Source: Tepidicella baoligensis (GTDB lineage Bacteria > Pseudomonadota > Gammaproteobacteria > Burkholderiales > Burkholderiaceae_C). Taken from it: 64,000 bases of DNA. The position numbers were made by a program, and so were the translations under genes. Below, piece after piece: positions 47,349 through 55,580 of this stretch. The stretch covers positions 248,001 through 312,000 of the forward strand of contig NZ_JACCDB010000002.1 in the NCBI RefSeq assembly GCF_013432195.1, read 5' to 3'. The notes below the pieces were generated by a model, which searched no databases, had not been told where the DNA came from, and was given only the letters and a program-made list of their open reading frames with translations. Position 1 is the first letter of the stretch, and each line of letters starts with the position of its first letter.

Positions 47349-47825
47349 ATGAACGCTCCGATTTTGCCCCCAACTGCGCCGGCCGGCACGGACCCGGCCG
47401 ATCTCCCCTGCCGGGCTGCCGACACGCCGCCCACCGACAAGACCCTGGTGCTCAAGGTCATCCCCATGCCGGCCGACTGCAACGCCAACGGCGACATCTT
47501 TGGCGGCTGGGTCATGGCCCAAGTGGACTTGGCCGGCTCGGTGCTGCCTGCCCGGGTGGCACAAGGGCGCCTGGCCACGGTGGCGGTCAACCAGTTCATC
47601 TTCAAGCAGCCGGTCAGGGTGGGCGACATTCTGAGCTTTTACAGCAGCATCACGCGCATCGGCAACACGTCGATCACGGTGCAGGTGGAGGTGTTTGCCG
47701 AACGCTTCCGCGCACAGGGCCAGTTCGTGAAAGTGACCGAAGCTTCCCTCACCTACGTTGCCATCGACGACCAGGGCCGCCCGCGCCCGATCCAGAAACC
47801 GAACCACCCGTCTCCGGCTGGCTGA
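47349..47825 (+). CDS. acyl-CoA thioesterase, hotdog fold (YciA-like)
   Basis: 158 residues from the ATG at 47349. An ATG at 47331 is in frame but overlaps the divergent ABC start, and neither has a strong ribosome site. One hotdog domain: CNANGDIFGGWVMAQVDLAGSVLPA with the family's catalytic Asn-Asp region, then TVAVNQFIFKQPVRVGDIL and VTEASLTYVAID. It hydrolyses acyl-CoA thioesters; YciA prefers medium to long chains. It lies head to head with the ABC gene with only 16 bp between the chosen starts. Confidence 0.9.
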   Translation: MNAPILPPTAPAGTDPADLPCRAADTPPTDKTLVLKVIPMPADCNANGDIFGGWVMAQVDLAGSVLPARVAQGRLATVAVNQFIFKQPVRVGDILSFYSSITRIGNTSITVQVEVFAERFRAQGQFVKVTEASLTYVAIDDQGRPRPIQKPNHPSPAG

Positions 47826-47833
47826 TCGCTACC

Positions 47834-47899
47834 TGCCGGATGGGAGGTGTCCGGCACAGGCGTATCATTCTGCGCGACCGCACGTTGCACACCTCCCAT
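47834..47899 (+). promoter_or_regulatory. ilvA leader with two mutually exclusive hairpins
   Basis: Hairpin A: TGCCGGA (47834-47840) with TCCGGCA (47850-47856), loop TGGGAGGTG, which displays a GGGAGG. Hairpin B: ATGGGAGGTGT (47840-47850) with ACACCTCCCAT (47889-47899), 11 perfect pairs that enclose the ilvA start codon. The two share bases and cannot form together. A TATCAT hexamer at 47863-47868 could be a -10 between them. If it is used, the left arm is not in the ilvA message and the repeat would instead act as DNA or as the thioesterase 3' end. Confidence 0.45.
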
Positions 47900-49475
47900 G
47901 CCCTCATCCCGATCCACCCCGTCCCCGGCGCTGTCGCCCGCCGACTATCTCAAACTCATCTTGACCGCCCGCGTCTATGACGTGGCGGTCGAATCGGCTC
48001 TGGAACCCGCCAAAAACCTGAGCCGGCGCCTGCACAACAAGGTGTTGCTCAAGCGCGAAGACCAGCAACCCGTGTTCAGCTTCAAGCTGCGTGGCGCTTA
48101 CAACAAGCTGGCGCACCTGACGCCTGAGCAATTGCAGCGCGGCGTCATCTGCGCCTCGGCAGGCAACCACGCACAGGGAGTGGCACTGGGTGCGCACAAG
48201 CTGGGTACGCGCGCGGTCATCGTCATGCCCATCACCACGCCCCAGGTCAAGATCGACGCGGTCAAGGCGCTCGGGGGCGACGTGGTGCTGCATGGCGACA
48301 GCTATTCCGACGCCTACCAGCACGCCGTGCGGCTGGAAAAGGAGCAAGGGCTGACCTTCGTGCACCCCTTCGACGACCCCTACGTGATTGCGGGCCAAGG
48401 CACCATCGCCATGGAGATGCTGCGCCAGTTGCAGAGCCTGGGCAGCCAGCGGCTCGACGCGGTGTTCGTGGCCATCGGCGGCGGGGGGCTCGTCAGCGGC
48501 GTGGCCAACTACATCAAAGCGCTGCGCCCCGAAGTCAAAGTGATCGGCGTGCAAATGAACGACTCCGATGCGATGATGCGGTCGGTGGCCGCCGGCGAGC
48601 GAGTCACGCTGCCCGACGTCGGCCTGTTCAGCGACGGCACCGCCGTCAAGCTCGTGGGCGAGGAGACCTTTCGCATCAGCCGCGAGCTGGTGGACGGCTT
48701 CATGACGGTGGACACCGATGCCGTCTGCGCCGCCATCAAAGACATCTTCGTGGACACCCGCAGCATCGTCGAGCCCGCCGGAGCGCTGGCGGTGGCCGCC
48801 ATCAAGAAGTACGTGGCCGAGCACAAAACCAGAGGCGAAACCTACGCCGCCATCCTGTGCGGCGCCAACATGAACTTCGACCGCCTGCGCTTCGTGGCCG
48901 AACGCGCCGAGGTCGGGGAGGAGCGCGAGGCCCTGTTCGCCGTCACGCTGCCCGAAGAGCGCGGCAGCTTCAAGCGCTTCCTGGAGGCCATTGGTGCACT
49001 GCCTGGCGGTCCGCGCAACGTGACGGAGTTCAGCTACCGCATCAGCGACGAACGCGAAGCCCATGTCTTCGTGGGCCTGACCACCCACAGCAAGGGGGAA
49101 AGCAGCAAGATCGCCACCAGCTTCGAAAAGCACGGTTTCGCCACCCTGGACCTGACGCACGACGACCTGGCCCAGGAGCACATCCGCCACATGGTGGGGG
49201 GGCGCTCCCCGCTGGCCCAGGACGAACGGCTGCTGCGCTTCGTGTTCCCGGAGCGACCGGGCGCCTTGCTCAAATTCCTCAGCCTCATGCGGCCAGGCTG
49301 GAACATCAGCCTGTTCCACTACCGCAACCAGGGCGCGGACTATGGCCGCATCCTGGTCGGCTTGCAGGTGCCCGCGCAAGATGACAAGGCCTTCCAGAAA
49401 TTCCTCGATACCTTGGGTTACCCGTATGTGGAAGAAACCCATAACCCGCTGTACCGGCTGTTCCTGAAACGCTGA
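47898..49475 (+). CDS. ilvA: threonine ammonia-lyase, biosynthetic
   Basis: PLP enzyme that turns threonine into 2-oxobutanoate for isoleucine synthesis. 525 residues from the ATG at 47898, which has no Shine-Dalgarno. Seen: ADYLKLILTARVYDVA, the PLP lysine in VFSFKLRGAYNK, CASAGNHAQGVAL, AIGGGGLVSGVANYI. The C-terminal third carries two ACT-like regulatory domains (from about 345), so isoleucine feedback and valine activation are expected. The cobS gene follows 15 bp behind. Confidence 0.96.
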   Translation: MPSSRSTPSPALSPADYLKLILTARVYDVAVESALEPAKNLSRRLHNKVLLKREDQQPVFSFKLRGAYNKLAHLTPEQLQRGVICASAGNHAQGVALGAHKLGTRAVIVMPITTPQVKIDAVKALGGDVVLHGDSYSDAYQHAVRLEKEQGLTFVHPFDDPYVIAGQGTIAMEMLRQLQSLGSQRLDAVFVAIGGGGLVSGVANYIKALRPEVKVIGVQMNDSDAMMRSVAAGERVTLPDVGLFSDGTAVKLVGEETFRISRELVDGFMTVDTDAVCAAIKDIFVDTRSIVEPAGALAVAAIKKYVAEHKTRGETYAAILCGANMNFDRLRFVAERAEVGEEREALFAVTLPEERGSFKRFLEAIGALPGGPRNVTEFSYRISDEREAHVFVGLTTHSKGESSKIATSFEKHGFATLDLTHDDLAQEHIRHMVGGRSPLAQDERLLRFVFPERPGALLKFLSLMRPGWNISLFHYRNQGADYGRILVGLQVPAQDDKAFQKFLDTLGYPYVEETHNPLYRLFLKR

Positions 49476-49490
49476 ACGCAGGTGCAGGCC

Positions 49491-50345
49491 ATGCAACCCG
49501 TCCGACACTTTTTGCTGGCGCTGCAATTCTTCACCCGCATCCCCGTGACGGGCGCGCTGGCGCGGTGGGTCGGCTACAGCCCCGCGATGCTGCGCGCCAG
49601 CGCGGCGCACTTTCCCGGCGTGGGTTGGATCGTGGGCGGCGTGGCGGCGGCCGTCTATGGTCTGCTGTGCTGGCACCTCCCCCCGGTGGCTGGCATCACC
49701 TGGGTCGCGGCCGTGTTCAGCACCATCGTCACGGTGCTGCTGACCGGCGGCTTCCATGAAGATGGCCTGGCCGACGTGGCCGACGGTCTGGGCGGCAGCC
49801 AGCAGCGCGAGCGCGTGCTGGAAATCATGAAGGATTCACGCATCGGCGCCTTCGGGGCGATGGCGCTGGTGCTGGCCCTGCTGGCCAAGGTGGCGCTGCT
49901 GGCGGTGCTGGGGCAAATGTCGCTGGCCGGCGCCTTGCTGGCCATAGGGCTGGCGCACGTGGCATCGCGCACCTGGCCGTTGCTGACCATCCGATGGCTG
50001 CCGCATGTGGGTGATGCGGCGGGCAGCAAATCCAAGCCCCTGGCCGACCAGATCAGTCCGCGCGCGCTGATGGCGGGGGCACTCTGGTGTGGCCTGGCGG
50101 TGCTCGTGGCGCTGGCCTGGGCACACACCCTGCCGCTTCCGTGGCTGGGCGGCCTGCAAAGCGGTGAACGCACCGCCACGGTGCTGCTGTGGGGCCTGCT
50201 CGGTTCCGCCCTCGGCTGGGTGGTCGTCCACTGGCGCCTGAAGCAGCGCTTGCAAGGTTTTACCGGCGACGGCTTGGGCGCGGTTCAACAGGTCAGCGAA
50301 ATCGGGTTTTATCTGGCGGTTGCACTGGCCATGGGCGCCCGATGA
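49491..50345 (+). CDS. cobS: adenosylcobinamide-GDP ribazoletransferase (cobalamin synthase)
   Basis: Polytopic membrane enzyme that joins adenosylcobinamide-GDP and alpha-ribazole in the last steps of cobalamin synthesis. 284 residues from the ATG at 49491. Seen: FLLALQFFTRIPV, the metal-binding GGFHEDGLADVADGLGG and LEIMKDSRIGAFGAMALVL, with five to seven hydrophobic segments. It overlaps cobC by 4 bases. No cobalamin riboswitch is visible in front of it. Confidence 0.95.
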   Translation: MQPVRHFLLALQFFTRIPVTGALARWVGYSPAMLRASAAHFPGVGWIVGGVAAAVYGLLCWHLPPVAGITWVAAVFSTIVTVLLTGGFHEDGLADVADGLGGSQQRERVLEIMKDSRIGAFGAMALVLALLAKVALLAVLGQMSLAGALLAIGLAHVASRTWPLLTIRWLPHVGDAAGSKSKPLADQISPRALMAGALWCGLAVLVALAWAHTLPLPWLGGLQSGERTATVLLWGLLGSALGWVVVHWRLKQRLQGFTGDGLGAVQQVSEIGFYLAVALAMGAR

Positions 50346-50938
50346 GCAGCACCCCACCACTCGAACTCTGGCTGGTCCGGCATGCCCGGGTCACGGTGCC
50401 TGCGGGCATCTGCTATGGGCGCTTGGACGTGCCCGCCGACACCACACTGACACAACGTGCCGCGCAAGCCCTGAGCCGGGCCTGGTCAGCCGAGCAGACA
50501 CCGCCCCCTCCGGCGTTGGCCTGGCATTCTCCATCCAGCCGCACCGCCAGTTTGGCTCAGGCTGCCGCCCGACTGGGCCTGCCCGCAGCCCACCCAGACA
50601 CCCGGCTGTCCGAGATGGATTTCGGCCAGTGGGAAGGCCGGCGGTGGGACGACATCCCCCGCGCCGAACTGGACGCCTGGAACGCGAACTTCCACCTGCA
50701 CCGCCCGGGCGGCGGCGAAAACGTGGCCGAACTGCTGGAGCGGGTGCGCAGCGCTCTGCTCGCCTGTCAGCAGCAGGCACGAGCCGCAGGCGCGCGGCGG
50801 GTGGTGTGGTTCACCCACGCGGGCGTGATCCGGGCGGTGGAGGTCAGCCTGTCGGGACGGGCCCTGCCCTTGCAGGCCCGCGACTGGCCGACCACGGCCT
50901 GCGAATTCGGGACTTGGCAGGTGCGGTTGGTGGAATAA
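50342..50938 (+). CDS. cobC: histidine phosphatase, probable alpha-ribazole phosphatase
   Basis: 198 residues. Phosphoglycerate-mutase-like fold with the catalytic LVRHARV near the start, CYGRLDVPA, SEMDFGQWEGRRWDDI and the second histidine in WFTHAGVIRAVE. In this position, overlapping cobS by 4 bases, it most likely dephosphorylates alpha-ribazole phosphate. Sequence alone would allow other small phosphoesters. Confidence 0.85.
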   Translation: MSSTPPLELWLVRHARVTVPAGICYGRLDVPADTTLTQRAAQALSRAWSAEQTPPPPALAWHSPSSRTASLAQAAARLGLPAAHPDTRLSEMDFGQWEGRRWDDIPRAELDAWNANFHLHRPGGGENVAELLERVRSALLACQQQARAAGARRVVWFTHAGVIRAVEVSLSGRALPLQARDWPTTACEFGTWQVRLVE

Positions 50939-50948
50939 TGCCGGCACC

Positions 50949-51845
50949 ATGCCCATCACTCTCGACGGCCAACTGGTCGTGGCCATTTCGTCCCGTGCCC
51001 TGTTCGACTTCGAAGCCGAAAACGAGGTATTCGAGCAGGCCGACGACCGCGCCTACATGCAGTTGCAGCTCGAACGGCTCGATGAACCGGCCGGCCGCGG
51101 CGTGGCGTTCTCACTGGTACACAAACTCCTGAGCTTCAACACACCCGAGCAGCAGCGGGTCGAGGTGGTGATCCTGTCGCGCAACGATCCGGTGTCGGGC
51201 ATGCGCGTGTTCCGCTCGGCCAGCCACTACGGCCTCACCATCCAGCGCGGCGTGTTCACCCGGGGCCAGTCGCCCTGGCGCTATCTGCGGCCGCTGCGGG
51301 CCAACCTGTTCCTCTCGGCCCACTTGAGCGACGTGCGTTCGGCCCTGGACGCGGGCGTGCCAGCGGCGCAGGTGTATCCGCAATCGGTCCGGGCCAGCGA
51401 CGCCCACCCGCACGAGGTGCGCATCGCCTTCGACGGGGATGCGGTGCTGTTCTCCGACGAAGCCGAGCGCGTGTTTCAGTCGCAGGGGCTCAGCGCTTTC
51501 CAGGCCCACGAACTCAGCAACGCCAGCCGGCCCCTGCAGGGTGGACCGTTCAAACCCCTGCTGGAAGCGCTGCACCGTTTGCAAAATGCCGGCACGGCCC
51601 ATATGCGCATCCGCACCGCACTGGTCACGGCCCGCAGCGCCCCAGCCCACGAACGCGCCATCCGCACGCTCATGAATTGGAACATCGAAGTCGATGAAGC
51701 CATGTTCCTGGGCGGTCTGCCCAAGGGAGAGTTCCTGCGCGAATTCGAACCCGACTTCTTTTTCGACGACCAGACCGGCCACATCGAGCATGCAGCGCGC
51801 CATGTGCCGGCTGGGCATGTGGCGAGCGGGATTGCGAACGCCTGA
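50949..51845 (+). CDS. cytosolic 5'-nucleotidase (NT5C1 family)
   Basis: 298 residues, no signal peptide. It matches the family of bacterial proteins related to cytosolic 5'-nucleotidase I: VVAISSRALFDFEAEN with the catalytic Asp near 21, VVILSRNDP, IQRGVFTRGQSPWRYL, FDGDAVLFSDEAERVF and a C-terminal FLGGLPKGEFLREFEPDFFFDDQ. It dephosphorylates nucleoside monophosphates by family. It is 10 bp behind cobC, where it could recycle nucleotides released in cobalamin assembly (inference). It converges on xth. Confidence 0.88.
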   Translation: MPITLDGQLVVAISSRALFDFEAENEVFEQADDRAYMQLQLERLDEPAGRGVAFSLVHKLLSFNTPEQQRVEVVILSRNDPVSGMRVFRSASHYGLTIQRGVFTRGQSPWRYLRPLRANLFLSAHLSDVRSALDAGVPAAQVYPQSVRASDAHPHEVRIAFDGDAVLFSDEAERVFQSQGLSAFQAHELSNASRPLQGGPFKPLLEALHRLQNAGTAHMRIRTALVTARSAPAHERAIRTLMNWNIEVDEAMFLGGLPKGEFLREFEPDFFFDDQTGHIEHAARHVPAGHVASGIANA

Positions 51846-51878
51846 CCCCATCCAGCGCCGAGGTGTCGAGCGGCCGGG

Positions 51879-52670
51879 TCACAGCGTGAAGTCGTAGTCG
51901 ATGGTCAGCGGCGCATGGTCGCTGAAGCGCTGGTCCTTGTAGACGCTGGCCCGGCGCGCGGTGGCCGCCAGGGCTGGTGTGGCCAGGTGGTAATCGATGC
52001 GCCAGCCCACGTTCTTGGCCCAGGCCTGGCCCCGGTTGCTCCACCAGGTGTAGGCCGCCTCGGTTTCGTCCGGGTGCAAGCGGCGGTACACGTCTTGCAG
52101 ACCGCCTTCGGTCAGCAGCTTGGTCATCCAGGCACGCTCCTCGGGCAGAAAGCCGCTGTTCTTCAGGTTGCCTTTCCAGTTCTTCAGGTCTTTTTCGTGG
52201 TGGGCGATGTTCACGTCGCCCACCATCAACACCTCCCGCTGGGCGCACAGGGCGGTCAGCCACGGGTAGATGCGATCGAGGAAACGGTATTTGGCTTCCT
52301 GCCGCTCGTCGCCGGACGAGCCACTGGGAAAGTAGCAACTGATGAGGCTGAGCTTGCGCGCCGGTGTGTCGAAACGCAGCTCCACGTAGCGGCCCTCGTC
52401 GTCGAACTCGGGCTCCCCGATGCCCACGACGACATCGCTGGGTTCGTGCCGGCTGTACAGGCCCACGCCCGAATAGCCCTTTTTCACGGCATAGTGGAAA
52501 TAACCCTGGAGGCCGGCCAGCGCGTCGAAGCGGCCTTCCACGTCCGGCGCCTGGGCCTTGAGCTCCTGCACCCCCATACAATCGGGCGCAGTGGCCGCGA
52601 CCCATTCTTCGAGCCCCTTGGCGGTGGCGGAACGGATGCCGTTGAGGTTGAGGCTGGTCAGTCGAAACAA
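51879..52670 (-). CDS. xth: exodeoxyribonuclease III
   Basis: Apurinic-site endonuclease and 3'-5' exonuclease. 263 residues starting at a TTG at 52670; no in-frame ATG exists upstream, and GGGGA stands 6 bases before it. Seen: LNLNGIRSA, the metal-binding MGVQELKAQ, GVGLYSRHEP, MVGDVNIAHHEKDLKN and the C-terminal SDHAPLTIDYDF with the catalytic Asp-His. It is divergent from pyrE, and the two start codons are only 11 bp apart. Confidence 0.95.
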   Translation of the reverse strand: MFRLTSLNLNGIRSATAKGLEEWVAATAPDCMGVQELKAQAPDVEGRFDALAGLQGYFHYAVKKGYSGVGLYSRHEPSDVVVGIGEPEFDDEGRYVELRFDTPARKLSLISCYFPSGSSGDERQEAKYRFLDRIYPWLTALCAQREVLMVGDVNIAHHEKDLKNWKGNLKNSGFLPEERAWMTKLLTEGGLQDVYRRLHPDETEAAYTWWSNRGQAWAKNVGWRIDYHLATPALAATARRASVYKDQRFSDHAPLTIDYDFTL

Positions 52671-52681
52671 GGATGTTCCCC

Positions 52682-53383
52682 ATGAAGGTTGAAGCAGTCG
52701 CGCCCGTCGATGAACTGGCGCAAGCGTTTGTGCAATTTTCCGTCCAATCGGGCGTGCTGCGTTTTGGCGAGTTCAAGACCAAGGCCGGCCGCCTGAGCCC
52801 TTACTTCTTCAACGCCGGCCTGTTCGACGATGGCGCCAAGCTCGGACGCCTCGCCGCGTTCTATGCCGAACGCATCCTGGCCAGCGGCATCGCGTTCGAC
52901 ATGATCTTCGGCCCGGCGTACAAGGGCATCCCGCTCGCGGCCACGGTGGCGGTGGAACTGGCGCGCCAAGGCCATAACGTGCCGTTTGCCTACAACCGCA
53001 AGGAAGCCAAGGACCACGGCGAAGGCGGTACCCTGGTCGGCGCCCCGCTGCAAGGCCGGGTGCTCATCATCGACGACGTGATGAGCGCGGGCACCGCCGC
53101 ACGCGAGTCGATCGCGCTCATCCGGGCTGCGGGCGCCACTCCCCATGCGGTGGCCATTGCGCTGGACCGGCAGGAAATGGCCACCGAGCTGGGCAGCGAC
53201 GGCCAGGTGCACGACGTACCCTACAGCGCCGTGCAGTACGTGCGCGAGCAGCTCGGTCTGCAGGTGTGCGCCATTGCCAAGCTGGCCGATCTGTTGCACT
53301 ATTTGCAACGTCACGCCGGGGAGGACATGGGGCAGCACCAGGCCCGGGTGCAGGCCTACCGTGACCGCTACGGCGTCCATTGA
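52682..53383 (+). CDS. pyrE: orotate phosphoribosyltransferase
   Basis: Joins orotate and PRPP to give orotidine monophosphate. 233 residues from the ATG at 52682, which has AAGGA 8 bases upstream; the ATG at 52673 has that site touching it. Seen: FGEFKTKAGRLSPYFFNAG, FGPAYKGIPLA, the NRKEAKDHGEGG loop and the PRPP motif VLIIDDVMSAGTAARES. Promoter elements must lie inside the divergent xth gene. Confidence 0.96.
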   Translation: MKVEAVAPVDELAQAFVQFSVQSGVLRFGEFKTKAGRLSPYFFNAGLFDDGAKLGRLAAFYAERILASGIAFDMIFGPAYKGIPLAATVAVELARQGHNVPFAYNRKEAKDHGEGGTLVGAPLQGRVLIIDDVMSAGTAARESIALIRAAGATPHAVAIALDRQEMATELGSDGQVHDVPYSAVQYVREQLGLQVCAIAKLADLLHYLQRHAGEDMGQHQARVQAYRDRYGVH

Positions 53384-53402
53384 CTCCCAGTCACCGCCGA
53401 AC

Positions 53403-54047
53403 ATGACCCATGCACACCGCTGTCCCCGCTGGTTGATGCTGAGCTCCGCCGTGTTGAGCGGCTGGGCATTCGCCCAGGGAGCGAGCATCTACAGCTGTGT
53501 GGATGCCCAGGGTCGGCGCCTGACGTCGGACCGGCTCATCGTGGCATGCCTGGACCGCGAACAGAACGAACTCAACCCGAGCGGGACCGTGCGCCGGGTG
53601 ATCCCGCCGTCGATGACGGCCGAGGAACGCGCACGGGCCGAGGCGCGGCAGCGCGCCGACAACGAGGCGCGCGCCCGGGCAGCCGAGGAGCGCCGCAAAG
53701 AACACGCCATGCTCATCCGCTACCCGAATGCGCAGACCCACCAGCGGGCACGGCTGGAGGCGGTGCGGCAGATCGAGGCGGTCATCGAGGCGGTGCAACT
53801 GCGTCAGCAGGAACTGGAAAAACAGCGCGCCGACATCCTGAACGAAATGGAGTTTTATCAGCGCGACCCGAGCAAGGCGCCGGAATGGCTGAAGCAGCGA
53901 CAGGCGGACAACCTGCAGCAAATGGCTTCTCAACAAGCCTATTTGGCCGATCAGCAGCGCGAGCTGAACCGGATCCACCAGCGTTTCGACGAGGAACTCG
54001 CCGTGCTGCAGCGGCTGTGGCAGGAACGGGACCAGGCGGCTCGCTGA
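53403..54047 (+). CDS. exported coiled-coil protein, DUF4124-like
   Basis: 214 residues from the ATG at 53403; no good ribosome site. A signal peptide ends near WAFAQG. A short DUF4124-like strand follows (IYSCVDAQGRRLTSDRLIVACLDREQ), with two cysteines that could form a disulfide. Residues 70-210 are almost entirely charged heptads, a long coiled coil. The function is unknown. The gene stands between pyrE and the convergent gatB. Confidence 0.8.
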   Translation: MTHAHRCPRWLMLSSAVLSGWAFAQGASIYSCVDAQGRRLTSDRLIVACLDREQNELNPSGTVRRVIPPSMTAEERARAEARQRADNEARARAAEERRKEHAMLIRYPNAQTHQRARLEAVRQIEAVIEAVQLRQQELEKQRADILNEMEFYQRDPSKAPEWLKQRQADNLQQMASQQAYLADQQRELNRIHQRFDEELAVLQRLWQERDQAAR

Positions 54048-54069
54048 TGCCGTCTGCGGGCGGCGTCAG
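54044..54069. terminator. hairpin spanning two convergent stop codons
   Basis: CTGATGCCG (54044-54052) pairs with CGGCGTCAG (54061-54069) over 9 bp, one of them G-U, with loop TCTGCGGG. It includes the stop codon of the DUF4124-like gene and that of gatB. It could terminate both transcripts; no T-run is present. Confidence 0.35.
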
Positions 54070-55565
54070 CCCAGCTTCTTCTTGAGCAGTTCGTTGACCT
54101 GGACCGGGTTGGCCTTGCCTTTGCTGGCCTTCATCACCTGGCCCACCAGGGCGTTGAACGCCTTGTCCTTGCCCGCACGGTATTCGGCCACGTTTTTCTC
54201 GTTGGCGGCCAGCACCTCGTCGATGATGGCCTCCAGCGCGCCGCTGTCGTTCATCTGCTTGAGGCCCTTGGCTTCGATCAGGGCATCCACCTGGGCCTGC
54301 GGTTCACCGACTGGCGCTTCACCGCCCCACAGCGCATCCATCACCTGCTTGCCCGCGTTGTTGCTGATGGTGCCATCGGCAATGCGGTTGATGAGTGCGG
54401 CCAGTTGCAGCGCACTCACGGGCGCCTCGGCGATGTCGCGTTCCTCGGCGTTGAGGCGCCGCGACACCTCGCCCATGATCCAGTTGCTGGCCAGCTTGGG
54501 CTGCCCGCAGGCCTGGGCGATGGCTTCGAAATACGCGGCCATGGCGGGACTCTGCGTGAGCGTGGTGGCGTCGTACTCGGGCAGGCCGTACTGCTGCACG
54601 AAGCGCTCGGCCATGGCACGCGGCAGCTCGGGCATGGCGGCGCGCACACGTTCCACCCACTCACGCTCGATCACCAGCGGCGGCAGGTCCGGGTCGGGGA
54701 AGTAGCGATAGTCGGCCGCGTCCTCCTTGGTGCGCATGGCGCGCGTCTCGCCCGTCTCGGGGTCGAACAGCACGGTGGCCTGCTCGATGGCGTGGCCGTC
54801 CTCCAGTTGCTCGATCTGCCAGCGCACCTCGTAGTCGATGGCCTGCTGCATGAACTTGAAGGAGTTCAGGTTCTTGATCTCACGCCGCGTGCCCAGCGGC
54901 TGGCCCGGCTTGCGCACGCTGACGTTGGCGTCGCAGCGGAAGCTCCCCTCCTGCATGTTGCCGTCGCAGATGCCGATCCACGTCACGATCTTGTGCAGTT
55001 CCTTGGCGTAGGCCACGGCCTCGGCGCTGGAGCGGATGTCGGGCTCGGTCACGATCTCCAGCAGCGGCGTGCCGGCGCGGTTGAGGTCGATGCCGGTCAT
55101 GCCGTGGTAGTCCTCGTGCAGGGACTTGCCCGCGTCTTCTTCCAGGTGCGCGCGCACCAGGCGCACGGTTTTTTTCTCCCGGGTCGCGTCAGCGCCCTTG
55201 CCGGTCTCCAGGTAGAAGCTGACCTCGCCGCCCTGCACCACCGGGGTCTCGTACTGGCTGATCTGGTAGCCCTTGGGCAGGTCGGGGTAGAAGTAGTTTT
55301 TGCGCGCGAAGACGCTGCGCTCGGCCACATGGGCGCCCACGGCCAGGCCAAACCGGATCGCGCGCTCCACCGCCCCGCGATTCATGACAGGCAGTGTGCC
55401 GGGCAGGGCCAGGTCCACCGCGCAGGCCTGGGTGTTGGGCTCGGCGCCAAAGGCCACCGGCGCTCGGCTGAAGATTTTGCTGTTCGTGGAAAGCTGGGCG
55501 TGGGTCTCGAAGCCGATGACGACTTCATACCCCTGCACCAGCAGGGAAGCTTGTGCTTGGCTCAT
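54066..55565 (-). CDS. gatB: aspartyl/glutamyl-tRNA amidotransferase subunit B
   Basis: tRNA-binding kinase and transfer subunit of GatCAB. It forms Gln-tRNA(Gln) or Asn-tRNA(Asn) from the misacylated form. 499 residues. Seen: [45 protein letters not shown], the [17 protein letters not shown] motif and the C-terminal YqeY-like domain ending NELLKKKLG. It is 15 bp behind gatA. Confidence 0.98.
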   Translation of the reverse strand: MSQAQASLLVQGYEVVIGFETHAQLSTNSKIFSRAPVAFGAEPNTQACAVDLALPGTLPVMNRGAVERAIRFGLAVGAHVAERSVFARKNYFYPDLPKGYQISQYETPVVQGGEVSFYLETGKGADATREKKTVRLVRAHLEEDAGKSLHEDYHGMTGIDLNRAGTPLLEIVTEPDIRSSAEAVAYAKELHKIVTWIGICDGNMQEGSFRCDANVSVRKPGQPLGTRREIKNLNSFKFMQQAIDYEVRWQIEQLEDGHAIEQATVLFDPETGETRAMRTKEDAADYRYFPDPDLPPLVIEREWVERVRAAMPELPRAMAERFVQQYGLPEYDATTLTQSPAMAAYFEAIAQACGQPKLASNWIMGEVSRRLNAEERDIAEAPVSALQLAALINRIADGTISNNAGKQVMDALWGGEAPVGEPQAQVDALIEAKGLKQMNDSGALEAIIDEVLAANEKNVAEYRAGKDKAFNALVGQVMKASKGKANPVQVNELLKKKLG

Positions 55566-55580
55566 GTTGGATCTGCCTTT

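Noticed and set aside
49476-49491. Cobalamin riboswitch in front of cobS
   Set aside because: Only 15 bp separate ilvA and cobS, too short for any riboswitch.
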